DNA of 64,000 nucleotides from an uncultured Bacteroidales bacterium (GCA_905234655.1 CAJOJG010000017.1:38762-102761); one strand, 5' to 3'. Positions 16,359-25,939 are shown, numbered from the stretch's first letter. A program made the numbers and translations. Notes: generated by a model from the sequence alone, not told the origin.

Positions 16359-17672
16359 ATGAACAAAAAACTCGACGAACCACAGGAATTTGCAAACGAC
16401 CTGATAGACTTCATATCATACAGCCCGAGCACATTCCACGTAGTCAGGAACATAAAAGCCGCGCTCTTGCGCAAAGGCTACAAAGAACTGCCCCTCACCG
16501 AGCCATGGCAGATAGAAAAAGAAGGCAAATACTTCGCCGCTCAAAACGACACCACCCTCGCAGTGTTCACCGTCGGAATGGGGCAGCCCGAAAAAGACGG
16601 ATTCCGCATCATCGCCGCCCACACCGACTCGCCCACAATCAAGATAAAGCCATCGCCCGAAATCGTCGTCGCAAACTCATACATAAAACTCAACACCGAA
16701 ATCTACGGCGGCGCGATATACAACACATGGTTTGACCGGCCGCTCAGCATCGCAGGGCGCGTCGTCCTCAAATCCAAAAACCCCTTCAAGCCCGAAGTGC
16801 GGCAGCTCAACCTCAAACGCCCGCTCTTGCAGATACCCAACCTCGCCATCCACTTCAACCGCAAAGTGAACGACGGCGTAAGAATCGACCCGCAAAAAGA
16901 GATGACGCCGCTATTGGCCTGCATCAAGTCGCCCCTCGAAAACCAAAACTACCTCGTGGAAATCATCGCCCGCGAGCTCAACGCATCCCCCGACTCAATC
17001 CTCGACTTCGACCTCTCGCTCTACGACACCGAAAAAGGATGCCTCATCGGCGCCAACAACGAGTTCATATCCAGCGCGCGCCTCGACAACCTCTCGATGA
17101 TACACGCCGGCATGGAAGGCCTATTCACAAGCCCCAACATCAACGCCACGCAGATGATGGTATGCTTCGACAACGAGGAAGTAGGCAGCCGCACGCGACA
17201 AGGCGCAGCGTCCCCGTTCCTCAAAAACGTCCTCGAACGCATCATCTACTGCCTCGGCGGCGACAAGGAAGAATACATCCGCGCCATCTACAATTCGTTC
17301 ATGATTTCAGCCGACCCGGCCCACGGACTGCACCCCAACTATCCCGAAATGAGCTGCCCGACCAACCGCCCAATCGTCAACAAAGGCCCGGTAATCAAAT
17401 ACAACGCCGACCAACGCTACTGCACCGACGCGGAAAGCGCGGCGATATTCGCCCACCTCGCCGAAATCGCCAACTCGCCTATCCAGCGGTTCACCAACCG
17501 CAGCGACCTCGCGGGCGGCTCAACACTCGGCAGCATCTCTACGTCGCAGACCGACTTCAAGTGCGTCGATGTAGGCACGCCGATACTCGCAATGCACTCA
17601 ATCAGAGAGATATGCGGTGTCTACGACCACTTCAACATCAAAAACATTTTCAAGACATTCTACACAATTTAG
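16359..17672 (+). CDS. apeB: M18-family aspartyl aminopeptidase
   Basis: A 437-residue cytosolic metallo-aminopeptidase of family M18, full length for the family (about 430). It removes acidic N-terminal residues from peptides. Metal and active-site motifs are visible: IIAAHTDSPTIKIKPSP near 85-101, SSARLDNLSM near 240 and CFDNEEVGSRTRQGA near 270, with a late NRSDLAGGSTLGSI motif and a C-terminal MHSIREICGV carrying the last ligand His. No signal peptide. It has its own promoter and is followed by 80 bp of A-rich spacer before the amidase. Confidence 0.9.
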   Translation: MNKKLDEPQEFANDLIDFISYSPSTFHVVRNIKAALLRKGYKELPLTEPWQIEKEGKYFAAQNDTTLAVFTVGMGQPEKDGFRIIAAHTDSPTIKIKPSPEIVVANSYIKLNTEIYGGAIYNTWFDRPLSIAGRVVLKSKNPFKPEVRQLNLKRPLLQIPNLAIHFNRKVNDGVRIDPQKEMTPLLACIKSPLENQNYLVEIIARELNASPDSILDFDLSLYDTEKGCLIGANNEFISSARLDNLSMIHAGMEGLFTSPNINATQMMVCFDNEEVGSRTRQGAASPFLKNVLERIIYCLGGDKEEYIRAIYNSFMISADPAHGLHPNYPEMSCPTNRPIVNKGPVIKYNADQRYCTDAESAAIFAHLAEIANSPIQRFTNRSDLAGGSTLGSISTSQTDFKCVDVGTPILAMHSIREICGVYDHFNIKNIFKTFYTI

Positions 17673-17753
17673 AAAAAAAACGAAAAAAAATTTGCGTATA
17701 ACCAAAATTTGCGCTAAATTGCGCCGAATAAAAAACACCCAAAAACGACAAAT

Positions 17754-18824
17754 ATGGAACTTAAGAACAACAGGGTAACTGGCGACAACTTCAACACATT
17801 CGTAGAGGCATACGCCTACGACAAGAAATCTGTCATCACGCCCGACGCAATCATCATACACTACACCGCAGGCTCAAGCGGCGCCGCCACAGTAAAAATG
17901 TTTTCCGCAAAGACCGCGACCACATCGGCGCACTTCGTCGTAAGCGAAGACGGCTCGATAACACAGATGGTGGACCTTAACAGGAAAGCATACCACGCCG
18001 GCACATCGAGCTACAACGGACGCTCAAGCTACAACGGATTCTCCATCGGAATCGAAATAAGCAACCCCGGCTACCTCCAGAAAATCGACGGCAAGTACTA
18101 CACATGGTGGGAAGCCACAAAAGCCAACAAGACCGCAACGCCGGCCTCAAAAGTCTACACCGGCAAGCACCGCAACGCCGTGACCACCATGACCTACTGG
18201 TACAAGTACACCGACGAGCAGATAGCATCGGTAAAAGCACTCTGCAAGTTCCTGTGCTCGAAATTCAAGATAATCGAAATCCTCGGACACGAAGAAATTG
18301 CGCCCGGACGCAAGTGCGACCCAGGGCCGGCATTCCCCCTCGACGCACTGAGGGACGAAATCTTCGCCCAAAACTCGACCGTCAGCATCAGCGACATGTT
18401 CAAGAACGCCGTCAGCAAATCTGCGGCATCGTCGCTCGTAATCGGAAAAGCCACCGTAAAACTCAACTTCCGCCAGCAGCCCTCCACAAACGCGCCACTG
18501 AAGTCGAGCCCGATGGCGGCAGGCACGTACATCTACATCATCGGCCAGGACTCCACAAAGGAATGGTACAACATCCTCCACGAAATAACCGGCTGGATTG
18601 ACAAACAGTACATCGAGCAGGACAACACCGACAGCGAGTACGACGGCGAACTCACCACAGACAACGCTATGTTGTACAGCGACTGCAAAAAATCGCGCCG
18701 CCTCGTCAGCGACCTCAAGAGCGGCACAAAGTTCAACATCATCGAGCAGCAGGAGAACATGTTCCGCATAAAGGCCGTCGTGGAAGGCTGGGCATGTGCC
18801 AAGTACATCGCGAAAGAAAGCTAA
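17754..18824 (+). CDS. N-acetylmuramoyl-L-alanine amidase with two SH3-like domains
   Basis: A 356-residue Amidase_2-type (zinc) peptidoglycan amidase that cleaves the bond between MurNAc and L-Ala. Ligands are visible as IIIHYTAG (His36), HAGTSSYNG near 85-95 and GHEEIAPGRKCDPGP near 180-195. Two bacterial SH3-like domains follow at about 225-283 (KLNFRQQPSTNAPL, GWIDKQYIE) and about 295-352 (DNAMLYSDCKKS, EGWACAKYIA). No signal peptide is visible, which is odd for a wall hydrolase; phage-endolysin-like export or a role in intracellular recycling are both possible. No phage genes are adjacent. Confidence 0.82.
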   Translation: MELKNNRVTGDNFNTFVEAYAYDKKSVITPDAIIIHYTAGSSGAATVKMFSAKTATTSAHFVVSEDGSITQMVDLNRKAYHAGTSSYNGRSSYNGFSIGIEISNPGYLQKIDGKYYTWWEATKANKTATPASKVYTGKHRNAVTTMTYWYKYTDEQIASVKALCKFLCSKFKIIEILGHEEIAPGRKCDPGPAFPLDALRDEIFAQNSTVSISDMFKNAVSKSAASSLVIGKATVKLNFRQQPSTNAPLKSSPMAAGTYIYIIGQDSTKEWYNILHEITGWIDKQYIEQDNTDSEYDGELTTDNAMLYSDCKKSRRLVSDLKSGTKFNIIEQQENMFRIKAVVEGWACAKYIAKES

Positions 18825-18927
18825 AAAGACACATTAACAACGATTTGACAAAGCGGCTGACCAGACAAAAGCGATTATTTTTGAATGGCCAGCCACTTTC
18901 ATTTTTTTACCACACATACAAACAACT

Positions 18928-19968
18928 TTGAAAATCATCGACGACATAAAAGGGCGCACAATCTTAGTCGCGCCATTGGACTGGGGACTTGGCCACGCGG
19001 CACGGTCTGTGCCAGTCATCAAAAGGCTCAGCCTCAACAACAAAATCATCGTCGCATGCGGCCCCGGCGCAGAAAAATTCCTGCGACAAGAACTCCCGTC
19101 GACCATAATCATAACCATCGACGACTGGAATATCCACTACCCCAAACACCGCATTAACATCTTCACAATCCTCGGCTGGATTCCCGTAGTACTGCGCAAC
19201 TCGATTAACGAACACCGCCGCATAAAGGAAGCCATACGCCGGCACGACATCGACTGCATCATATCCGACAACCGCTACGGCCTGTCATTCAGGCACATGG
19301 AATGTTACATCATAACCCACCAAGTCTACCCCAAAATGCCACGCGGACTCTCATGGCTCGAAGACATCGGCGGATGGATGTTCAAGAAATACCTCACGAA
19401 ATTCCGCAAAGTGCTAATCCCCGACTTTGAGGACGGCGAAAGCCTGTCAGGGAAACTGGCAGCCGACCGGGCACTTCCGACCGACCGGTTTGTCAGAATC
19501 GGGATTTTGTCACGCTTCCATAAATCCAACTCCACCGCCACTGCCCCACTCCACGATGTCATGGTCTTGATGTCCGGGCAGGAAAACCAACGCACAGTAC
19601 TCGAAAACATCCTCATAGCCGCACTCGCCGACTGCGGAAAAAAGACACTGTTCGTCCGTGGCGTATCCCCCGACCGCCCCACCCTGCCAGACACCTCAAA
19701 CATCACATTCCACAACATTCTGAGCGGCAACGACTTGCTAAATGCACTGAACTCATCGTCCACGGTAATATGCCGCGCCGGATACAGCACGCTGTGCGAC
19801 ATCGTGGCACTCGACAAAAAAGCCATCATCATCCCGACGCCCGGGCAGACCGAACAGGAATACCTCGCAGAAAGGCTTGACGGAAAGTTTGGATTCAGGA
19901 GCATATCGCAAAACGCCACACACTTCGCCACCAAAATTCGCGAATTATTAGACCAAGAACCAAAATAA
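18928..19968 (+). CDS. MurG-like GT-B glycosyltransferase
   Basis: A 346-residue glycosyltransferase that begins with TTG at 18928 (no ATG precedes the conserved N-terminus). ILVAPLDWGLGHAAR near 12-26 is the family's N-terminal glycine loop, as in MurG and lipid glycosyltransferases of family GT28. The C-terminal nucleotide-sugar site is VICRAGYSTLCDIVALDKKA and IPTPGQTEQEYLAERL near 280-325. Proteins of this kind are widespread in Bacteroidota as single genes; the acceptor is not known. The purN promoter starts 2 nt after its stop codon. Confidence 0.75.
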   Translation: MKIIDDIKGRTILVAPLDWGLGHAARSVPVIKRLSLNNKIIVACGPGAEKFLRQELPSTIIITIDDWNIHYPKHRINIFTILGWIPVVLRNSINEHRRIKEAIRRHDIDCIISDNRYGLSFRHMECYIITHQVYPKMPRGLSWLEDIGGWMFKKYLTKFRKVLIPDFEDGESLSGKLAADRALPTDRFVRIGILSRFHKSNSTATAPLHDVMVLMSGQENQRTVLENILIAALADCGKKTLFVRGVSPDRPTLPDTSNITFHNILSGNDLLNALNSSSTVICRAGYSTLCDIVALDKKAIIIPTPGQTEQEYLAERLDGKFGFRSISQNATHFATKIRELLDQEPK

Positions 19969-19969
19969 A

Positions 19970-20001
19970 TTTGCATCGGTGGAGATAATTGAATACCTTT
20001 G
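19970..20001 (+). promoter_or_regulatory. Promoter for purN
   Basis: TTTG-N20-TACCTTTG. Transcription should begin near 20007, which places the earlier in-frame ATG at 19979 outside the message and supports 20024 as the start. Confidence 0.7.
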
Positions 20002-20023
20002 CGGTCAAAAGGATATAAACACG

Positions 20024-20605
20024 ATGATAAACATAGCAATCTTCGTCTCCGGCGGCGGCACAAACTGCGAAAGCATCATCCGCCATTTCAAAGGGAGCGA
20101 CAAATACAACACAGCACTCGTAGTAAGTAACAAACCCGACGCATACGCCCTTGTACGCGCCAAAAACCACAATGTACCTTCCGTCGTAACTCCAAAATCC
20201 ATCCTCAACAATCCGAAGGAGTTCATGCCACTGATGACAAAATACGGCATCCAGTTCATCGTATTGGCGGGCTTTCTGCCGATTGTGCCGGACTACCTCA
20301 TCGACGCATACCCAAACCGCATCATCAACATCCACCCCGCCCTGCTCCCCAAATACGGCGGTAAAGGAATGTGGGGACACCATGTCCACGAGGCCGTCAA
20401 AGCCGCCGGAGAGACCGAGACCGGCATGACCGTCCACTACGTGTCGCCGGTATGCGACGGCGGCGAAATCATATTCCGCCACACATGCGCCATATCGCCC
20501 GACGACACCGCCGACGACATCGCCGAAAAGGAACACGCCCTCGAAATGGAACATTACGCCAAAGACGTAGAAACCATACTGGAAAAGACATTCCACGGAC
20601 TATAA
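20024..20605 (+). CDS. purN: Phosphoribosylglycinamide formyltransferase (GART)
   Basis: A 193-residue enzyme, normal for the family, that transfers a formyl group from 10-formyl-THF to GAR in purine synthesis. Motifs: IAIFVSGGGTNCESI at the N-terminus (phosphate binding), NIHPALLPKYGGKGMWG with the catalytic His near 107, and TGMTVHYVSPVCDGGEII with the catalytic Asp. FolD and the 5-formyl-THF cyclo-ligase, which supply and salvage the cofactor, are encoded within 4 kb. Confidence 0.92.
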   Translation: MINIAIFVSGGGTNCESIIRHFKGSDKYNTALVVSNKPDAYALVRAKNHNVPSVVTPKSILNNPKEFMPLMTKYGIQFIVLAGFLPIVPDYLIDAYPNRIINIHPALLPKYGGKGMWGHHVHEAVKAAGETETGMTVHYVSPVCDGGEIIFRHTCAISPDDTADDIAEKEHALEMEHYAKDVETILEKTFHGL

Positions 20606-20638
20606 AAATTTTTGAACATATACATGCAAAGTAAACCT

Positions 20639-21240
20639 ATGCCGAAACCTTTACTTATTGCCATGTGGCTAATATGCAACATTCACATTTGCAAAGCGCA
20701 ACATGAATTTGACAACCTGGCATTAAGTAAAGTTTTCACACTCAGGAAAATACCTTTACATCTCAAAGGGCACTGAACACGATTTTTTTATATCCCGCTT
20801 TAAAGTCGCTGACCTTAATAAAGGCAACGTCGAATCGGAAGACACAATTTACGCAGAAAGGCTCGAATTATACATTTTACGACCGAACACATCTGTCCAA
20901 GATAGAACAGCCCGACTCAGACCACCCTGTCTTTATACCAAAAGTCATCGAACTGCCACATAGCGTCGGATTTCAAATATTTCCACATTTCATACAGATT
21001 AAAACCGTAAGTTTTGATAGTTTTATATTTTATAGAATAAAAAACCGTAAGTTTTGATGGTTTTATATTTTATGGAATATAAAATTACAAGTTTAACACT
21101 TTTTGTGTTTTATAAAAGATAATAAAGCGCGAATTTGGCAACCTCGTGAATATCAACGACAATTACCCAAAATATGTAATTTCCACCACGCCGCTCGTTA
21201 CATCAAGCGACTACAATGGAATCAAACACCTCGGGCTTAG
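20639..21240 (+). pseudogene. Decayed gene for a secreted protein
   Basis: The interval between purN and the cyclo-ligase gene holds no intact gene but clear coding remains. At 20639 an ATG opens a signal peptide (MPKPLLIAMWLICNIHICKA) with a mature start, stopping after 44 codons. Protein-like fragments continue in shifted frames: SRFKVADLNKGNVESEDTIY (about 20791-20865), HLSKIEQPDSDHPVFIPKVI (about 20889-20950) and, after the tandem repeat, REFGNLVNINDNYPKYVIST (about 21128-21190), ending at a TAA at 21267 inside the opposite-strand gene. Several frameshifts and the repeat insertion make it a pseudogene. Family not recognised. Confidence 0.55.
21001..21120. repeat. 40-bp tandem repeat, two good units plus a degenerate third
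   Basis: Units 21001-21040 and 21041-21080 are nearly identical (AAAACCGTAAGTTTTGAT, then GTTTTATATTTTAT); 21081-21120 is a diverged third. They lie inside the decayed gene. There are no unique spacers, so this is not a CRISPR array. Confidence 0.85.
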
Positions 21241-21799
21241 GAAATTTTTGACGGACGGTTTGTCGTAACAATCCCCCGCACACCACGCAGTCCATCCTAA
21301 CGTCGTGCGGCTCGCTCGGTATCTCGTCAAAAAACTGGAACGGAAAGCACACGCCGATTTTGTAAGCGTTCCTCAGCCTCGGCAACAGCCTGTCGTAATA
21401 GCCTTTGCCGCGTCCGAGCCTGTGTCCGGCTTTATCAAACGCCATGCCAGGCACAACCACAAAATCAACAGCGTCATAATCTGTGAACATCTCGCCCACC
21501 GGCTCCAAAATCCCAAACGCACCCTTCTCGAGGCTGTCAAAGCCGTCAAAAATTCGCAGTTCCAAATCATCGCCGACGACCTTCGGCAGCAGCACCTTGT
21601 GGTCGTCCCAATTAACAAACAGCGACTCGTCCAGCCACACCTCGTCTGCCAGCGGACAATATAGGAGAACGACCTTTGCCGAAAAAAACTTCATCCCAAG
21701 CAGTTGTGCCACAACACGATCCGACATTTCCGCCAGTTCTCCATCAGAATATTTGCACTTCTCCATGCGGATATATTTCCGCAGTTCGTTTTTAGTCAT
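21203..21799 (-). CDS. 5-formyltetrahydrofolate cyclo-ligase
   Basis: A 198-residue ATP-dependent enzyme that converts 5-formyl-THF to 5,10-methenyl-THF. The start is the ATG at 21799; the frame is open to a TTG at 21805. Family motifs: N-terminal KNELRKYIR, mid-protein FDSLEKGAFGILEP and the ATP-binding loop GRGKGYYDRLLPRL with PGMAFDK just before it. Convergent with the decayed gene upstream and located 3 kb from folD, so one-carbon functions cluster here. Confidence 0.88.
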   Translation of the reverse strand: MTKNELRKYIRMEKCKYSDGELAEMSDRVVAQLLGMKFFSAKVVLLYCPLADEVWLDESLFVNWDDHKVLLPKVVGDDLELRIFDGFDSLEKGAFGILEPVGEMFTDYDAVDFVVVPGMAFDKAGHRLGRGKGYYDRLLPRLRNAYKIGVCFPFQFFDEIPSEPHDVRMDCVVCGGLLRQTVRQKFPKPEVFDSIVVA

Positions 21800-22002
21800 A
21801 ATCAAATAAACCAGTTTTCGATTTTCAAGCCCGTTATTTCCGCTATATTACTGAAATCCTTGACATTGCGCGTAACATTTCATAAAGAGTTATATTTCCT
21901 CCTAAAATTTTTCCACAAATTTACAAATTCTATCTCATAATCCAAAAAAAATCATTAAATTTGCCGCATTGTAAAAAATAATACCAAAAACGCAAAAGCA
22001 AA

Positions 22003-23334
22003 ATGTTTGAAAGTCTATCCGAAAAACTTGAACAATCGTTCAAGATGATTAAAGGCGAGGGCAAACTCACCGAAATCAACGTCGTCGAGGCGTTGAAGGA
22101 AGTGCGCAGGGCTTTGCTCGACGCCGACGTCAACTACAATATAGTCAAGGAGTTCACAAACAAGGTCAAGGAAAAAGCCTTAGGAACCCAGGTGCAGGGC
22201 GAATTGAAGCCTAACCAGCTGATGATAAAACTCGTCCACGACGAGCTCATCACGCTAATGGGAACATCCGAGACCGAAGTCAACCTCAAAGCCAACCCCG
22301 CCATAATCCTCATCGCAGGCCTCCAGGGTTCCGGCAAGACCACATTCTCCGGCAAGTTCGCCAACTTCATCAAGAAAAACAAAGGCAAGAAGCCATTGCT
22401 CGTGGCGGGCGACGTATACCGTCCGGCGGCAATCGAACAGCTGAAAGTACTCGCCGACCAAATCCAAGTGCCGGTATACACCGAGGACGGCAACAAGAAC
22501 CCCGTCAAAATCGCAAAAGCCGCCATCGACCAAGCGAAGAAAAACGGCAACGACGTTGTAATCATCGACACCGCCGGGCGCCTCGCCGTTGACGAGGAGA
22601 TGATGAACGAAATCTCAAACATCAAGAAAGAGACCAACCCGACGGAAATCCTATTTGTCGTCGACTCGATGACCGGACAGGACGCTGTCAACACCGCAAA
22701 AGCCTTCAACGAAAGGCTCAACTTCGACGGCGTGGTGCTCACAAAACTCGACGGCGACACACGCGGCGGCGCGGCCCTCAGCATCCGCTATACCGTCAAC
22801 AAGCCCATCAAATTCGTCTCCACAGGTGAAAAAATAGAAGCCCTCGACATCTTCTATCCATCGCGCATGGCAGACCGAATCCTCGGCATGGGCGACATCG
22901 TGTCACTCGCAGAACGTCTCCAACAGCAATACGACGAAGAAGCGGCGAAGAAACTTCAGAAGAAAATCCTCAAAGACCAGTTCAACTTCAACGACTTCCT
23001 CGCCCAAATCCAGCAAATCAAGAAGATGGGCAACCTCAAGGAACTCGCATCGATGATTCCTGGTGTCGGCAAGGCAATCAAAAACCTCGACATCTCCGAC
23101 GACGCATTCAAGGAAATAGAGGCCATCATCATGTCCATGACGCCATACGAGCGCGAAAACCCACAGATAATCAATGGCAGCCGCCGACGCAGGATAGCCG
23201 ACGGCTCGGGGTCAAACGTCGCCATCGTCAACCGCCTCCTCAAACAATTCGAGGAAACCCGCAAACTCATGAAAATGATGTCCGGCGGCGGCGCGCGCCG
23301 CATCGCCGGCATGATGCAAAAAATGAAACGATAA
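22003..23334 (+). CDS. ffh: Signal recognition particle GTPase
   Basis: A 443-residue SRP54 protein that binds 4.5S RNA and signal sequences and delivers ribosomes to FtsY. N domain 1-90; G domain with GLQGSGKTTFSGK near 106 (P-loop), DTAGR near 190 and TKLDGDTRGGA near 246; M domain from about 300 with the RNA-binding 'INGSRRRRIADGSG' near 387 and Met-rich helices (KLMKMMSGGGARRIAGMMQK) at the end. A -7 box TAAATTTG is at 21956-21963. Full length and intact. Confidence 0.95.
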   Translation: MFESLSEKLEQSFKMIKGEGKLTEINVVEALKEVRRALLDADVNYNIVKEFTNKVKEKALGTQVQGELKPNQLMIKLVHDELITLMGTSETEVNLKANPAIILIAGLQGSGKTTFSGKFANFIKKNKGKKPLLVAGDVYRPAAIEQLKVLADQIQVPVYTEDGNKNPVKIAKAAIDQAKKNGNDVVIIDTAGRLAVDEEMMNEISNIKKETNPTEILFVVDSMTGQDAVNTAKAFNERLNFDGVVLTKLDGDTRGGAALSIRYTVNKPIKFVSTGEKIEALDIFYPSRMADRILGMGDIVSLAERLQQQYDEEAAKKLQKKILKDQFNFNDFLAQIQQIKKMGNLKELASMIPGVGKAIKNLDISDDAFKEIEAIIMSMTPYERENPQIINGSRRRRIADGSGSNVAIVNRLLKQFEETRKLMKMMSGGGARRIAGMMQKMKR

Positions 23335-23340
23335 TTTTTC

Positions 23341-23480
23341 TTTTTTAAACGAGAATAAAAACGAATTTAAATGAATTAAAACGAATTTAATTTACGGAAA
23401 AATTCGTTTTAATTCGTTCTAATTCGTTTAATTTGTGTGAAAAATTACGGAATAATTCGTTTTAATTTGTATTTAAAAAT
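23341..23480. repeat. AT-rich palindromic word repeat between ffh and folD
   Basis: The words AAACGAATTTAAAT and AAAATTCGTTTTAATTCGTT alternate in both orientations, so the stretch can fold into one long imperfect hairpin. No coding potential or T-run terminator is seen. It resembles in style, not sequence, the palindrome at 38405-38519. Confidence 0.65.
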
Positions 23481-23495
23481 TATTAATGCAAATAA

Positions 23496-24362
23496 ATGGA
23501 ACTGATAGACGGAAAGAAGACCTCGGCGGAGATTAAGCAAGAAATCGCCGCTGAAGTTAAAAACATAATCGCCAACGGCGGACGCGCGCCGCACCTCGCA
23601 GCAGTACTCGTGGGACACGACGGCGGCAGCGAGACATACGTGGCGCACAAAATAAAATCGTGCGAAGAAGTGGGATTCAAGTCAACACTCATACGCTACG
23701 AGGCGGACGTGACCGAAGACGAACTCCTCAAGGCTGTTGACCGCCTCAACAACGACAACGACGTCGACGGCTTTATCGTCCAACTCCCACTGCCAAAGCA
23801 CATCGACGAGCAGAAAGTAATCGAAGCCATAGACCCAAAGAAGGACGTCGACGGCTTCCATCCCACAAACCTCGGACGACTTGTAGCCGGACTCGACACC
23901 TTTGTATCGGCGACGCCCTCCGGCATCGTCGATTTGCTCAAACGCTACAACATCCCCACCGCAGGCAAACACTGCGTAATCATCGGCCGCAGCAACATTG
24001 TCGGCCGTCCGCTCAGCATCCTGATGAGCCAAAAGGGCATCGACGCGACCGTCACCGTATGCCACTCGCGCACCGAAAACCTCAAGGAAATAGCGCGCAC
24101 CGCAGACATCCTCGTCGCTGCCATCGGCAAACCCGGCTTCGTGACCGCCGACATGGTAAAGCCCGGCGCGGCAGTCATCGACGTCGGCACAACCCGCGTC
24201 AAGAGCGACCAGACCAAGTCGGGCTGGAAACTCAAAGGCGACGTTGACTTCGACACCGTGTCGCCCCTGTGCTCCTACATAACCCCCGTCCCCGGCGGCG
24301 TAGGCCCGATGACGATATGCTCGTTGCTTAAAAATACTCTGAAAGCAGGGAAACAAAGATAA
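23496..24362 (+). CDS. folD: Bifunctional methylene-THF dehydrogenase / methenyl-THF cyclohydrolase
   Basis: A 288-residue FolD of normal length that interconverts 5,10-methylene-, methenyl- and 10-formyl-THF. Visible motifs: [17 protein letters not shown] with the catalytic Lys near 54, [15 protein letters not shown] near 88, [14 protein letters not shown] near 162 (NADP site) and [13 protein letters not shown] near the C-terminus. A bidirectional terminator follows. Confidence 0.95.
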   Translation: MELIDGKKTSAEIKQEIAAEVKNIIANGGRAPHLAAVLVGHDGGSETYVAHKIKSCEEVGFKSTLIRYEADVTEDELLKAVDRLNNDNDVDGFIVQLPLPKHIDEQKVIEAIDPKKDVDGFHPTNLGRLVAGLDTFVSATPSGIVDLLKRYNIPTAGKHCVIIGRSNIVGRPLSILMSQKGIDATVTVCHSRTENLKEIARTADILVAAIGKPGFVTADMVKPGAAVIDVGTTRVKSDQTKSGWKLKGDVDFDTVSPLCSYITPVPGGVGPMTICSLLKNTLKAGKQR

Positions 24363-24373
24363 AAAAATGAGGT

Positions 24374-24412
24374 TGTCCAAAAAGGGATTGTGAAAACGTC
24401 TTTTTGGACAAT
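24374..24412. terminator. Bidirectional terminator between folD and the convergent gene
   Basis: TTGTCCAAAAAG (24374-24385) and CTTTTTGGACAA (24401-24412) form a perfect 12-bp stem with a 15-nt loop, and A/T-rich tails lie on both sides. Confidence 0.8.
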
Positions 24413-24433
24413 CCAATTTTTCATTTTCGCGAA

Positions 24434-24937
24434 CTAATACTTTCCGTGGGTATTAGTCTTTTCGTGGATTATCTCCTCACGGTTATAGATGATAGTCTTT
24501 TCACGCTGGTTAATGAGCGCATCTACAGAGCCTTGCATATTGTCGAGCTGGGACTTTGTGCGGCGGATACCCTTTTCCATCGCGTCGCGGATTTCTTCGA
24601 GGCTTACCTTTTCTTCTTCAAGTTCATGGAACATGCGCTCGAGCTCAATAGTGTTGTTTATGGTCTCGGCGAGCTTAAGGCTCATTTCCTGAAGTTTCTT
24701 TTCAAGGTTTGAGTTTGCGATGGTCTGTAGATAATAATTCTGCTTGGATTCCTCAAGCTCCTTGAGGTGACGGCCCACTACAGCATCGTGCCTGTACCTG
24801 TCATACACTAACCATCCCATCGCCAATAGCAGCAATAGTATCAATGCAACAACGGCGATAAAAATCCACGCTTTTGTATTTGGCGTCATCTCGCCATAGC
24901 GTCGGTCAATCTTCTTGGATAATGTATACAGGCTCAT
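24434..24937 (-). CDS. Single-pass membrane protein with coiled coil
   Basis: A 167-residue protein of unknown function. Residues 1-20 are basic and cytoplasmic-looking, a transmembrane segment follows at about 24-46 (AWIFIAVVALILLLLLAMGW), and the rest (about 60-150) is a charged coiled coil (ELERMFHELEEEKVSLEEI). It lies downstream of pspA on the same strand, separated by pspA's terminator, and may work with PspA at the membrane; that is inference from position and shape only. Confidence 0.65.
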   Translation of the reverse strand: MSLYTLSKKIDRRYGEMTPNTKAWIFIAVVALILLLLLAMGWLVYDRYRHDAVVGRHLKELEESKQNYYLQTIANSNLEKKLQEMSLKLAETINNTIELERMFHELEEEKVSLEEIRDAMEKGIRRTKSQLDNMQGSVDALINQREKTIIYNREEIIHEKTNTHGKY

Positions 24938-24987
24938 ATCAATAAATCAATAAATCAATAAATAAATCAACAAATCAACAAATCAAA

Positions 24988-25023
24988 AGCAAGCCCCGCA
25001 ATTTCTTGATTGCAAGGCTTGCT
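24988..25023 (-). terminator. Terminator of pspA
   Basis: AGCAAGCC (24988-24995) pairs with GGCTTGCT (25016-25023), with an inner GCAAT/ATTGC extension; on the minus strand the hairpin is followed by TTTGATTTG. Just beyond it (24945-24985) is a run of AATAAATC/AACAAATC words. Confidence 0.7.
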
Positions 25024-25048
25024 AAAATTATGAAATTTCAGGATTATG

Positions 25049-25903
25049 CTACTCCAAAGGCGCCTGGTCGGCCTGCTGCATCGGGCGGTCGGCGGATGCG
25101 GTCTGCTGTGAAGCCGCCATTTCCCTCTTCAGCTGGTCGAGGTCGGAGGCTATCGCGTCGCCGACAGTCTTTGCGTCTTCGACGTTGCCGCTGGCGATGG
25201 CTTTCGTCTCCTGCATTTTTGCTTTGAGGGCGAGGAGTTCGCTCTGTGCCTCCACACCGCCACCGAGAGCCTGGTACGCGCTGTCGATGTCGGCAGAGCC
25301 GGACGATGCGGCGATTTCGAGGTACGAGTCGGCGAGTGCCTCCTGCTCGTTCACCTTCTCCTTCATCTTCTCAAGCATCGCTATGGTGTCCGTGGAATCG
25401 ATTCCGGCAAGCTGCTTGTTCACATTCGCAGTGGCTTCGCTGACCTTTGCGCGCGCCTTGAGCATCTTGGCCTCGTTCTTCCACTTGTCGATATTGGACT
25501 TCAGGGTCTTGATAGTGTCCTCGAACTTAGTCACCTGCGCCTGGAGCCTGTTGTAGTTGGACTCCAAGACCGGCAGGTCGCGGCTGCGCTGGCTCTTCTT
25601 CTCGAGGCATTGCGTAGCGAGACGGTCGGCCTCGGCCTGCGGCATCTTTCCCTGCTCGGCGGCCTGCACAAATGTCATCGCCTTGTTCTGGTAGTCGGTG
25701 ATGTCCTGGCGCGCCTTCTCGAGGTCGTTCTTTGCCGTTATGCAGCTCGCCTTTACCGATGCGAGAGCCTTGATGCTCTTCTCGAGGTCGGCCTCAAGGT
25801 CTTTTATGCCCTGGTCGGTCATCTTGATAGGGTCTTCGAGGGTGTCCATGGCGTTGTTGACCTCGGACTTGCCCCATCTGAATAATCTTTGAAAAAATCC
25901 CAT
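25049..25903 (-). CDS. pspA: PspA/IM30-family membrane-stress protein
   Basis: A 284-residue, almost wholly helical protein of the PspA/Vipp1 (ESCRT-III-like) family, which coats and repairs the inner face of the cytoplasmic membrane. The N-terminal amphipathic helix (GFFQRLFRWGKSEVNNAMD) is followed by the typical DPIKMTDQGIKDLEADLEKS and long coiled coils (about 30-215); the C-terminal 60 residues are a Gln/Ala/Asp-rich tail longer than in E. coli PspA. No pspF, pspB or pspC is adjacent; instead the divergent XRE-type regulator at 25980 probably controls it. Confidence 0.85.
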   Translation of the reverse strand: MGFFQRLFRWGKSEVNNAMDTLEDPIKMTDQGIKDLEADLEKSIKALASVKASCITAKNDLEKARQDITDYQNKAMTFVQAAEQGKMPQAEADRLATQCLEKKSQRSRDLPVLESNYNRLQAQVTKFEDTIKTLKSNIDKWKNEAKMLKARAKVSEATANVNKQLAGIDSTDTIAMLEKMKEKVNEQEALADSYLEIAASSGSADIDSAYQALGGGVEAQSELLALKAKMQETKAIASGNVEDAKTVGDAIASDLDQLKREMAASQQTASADRPMQQADQAPLE

Positions 25904-25939
25904 AGTATTTGTATTTTATTTTTATTAATTTTGTCAGGT

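Noticed and set aside
21001-21120. Possible CRISPR array
   Set aside because: The 40-bp units are directly adjacent without unique spacers, there are at most three, and no cas gene is nearby.
23682-24416. 244-codon minus-strand frame over folD
   Set aside because: Antisense shadow of folD; no family features and folD is intact and full length. The same applies to large antisense frames over 15032-15796, 44766-45677 and 56558-57538.
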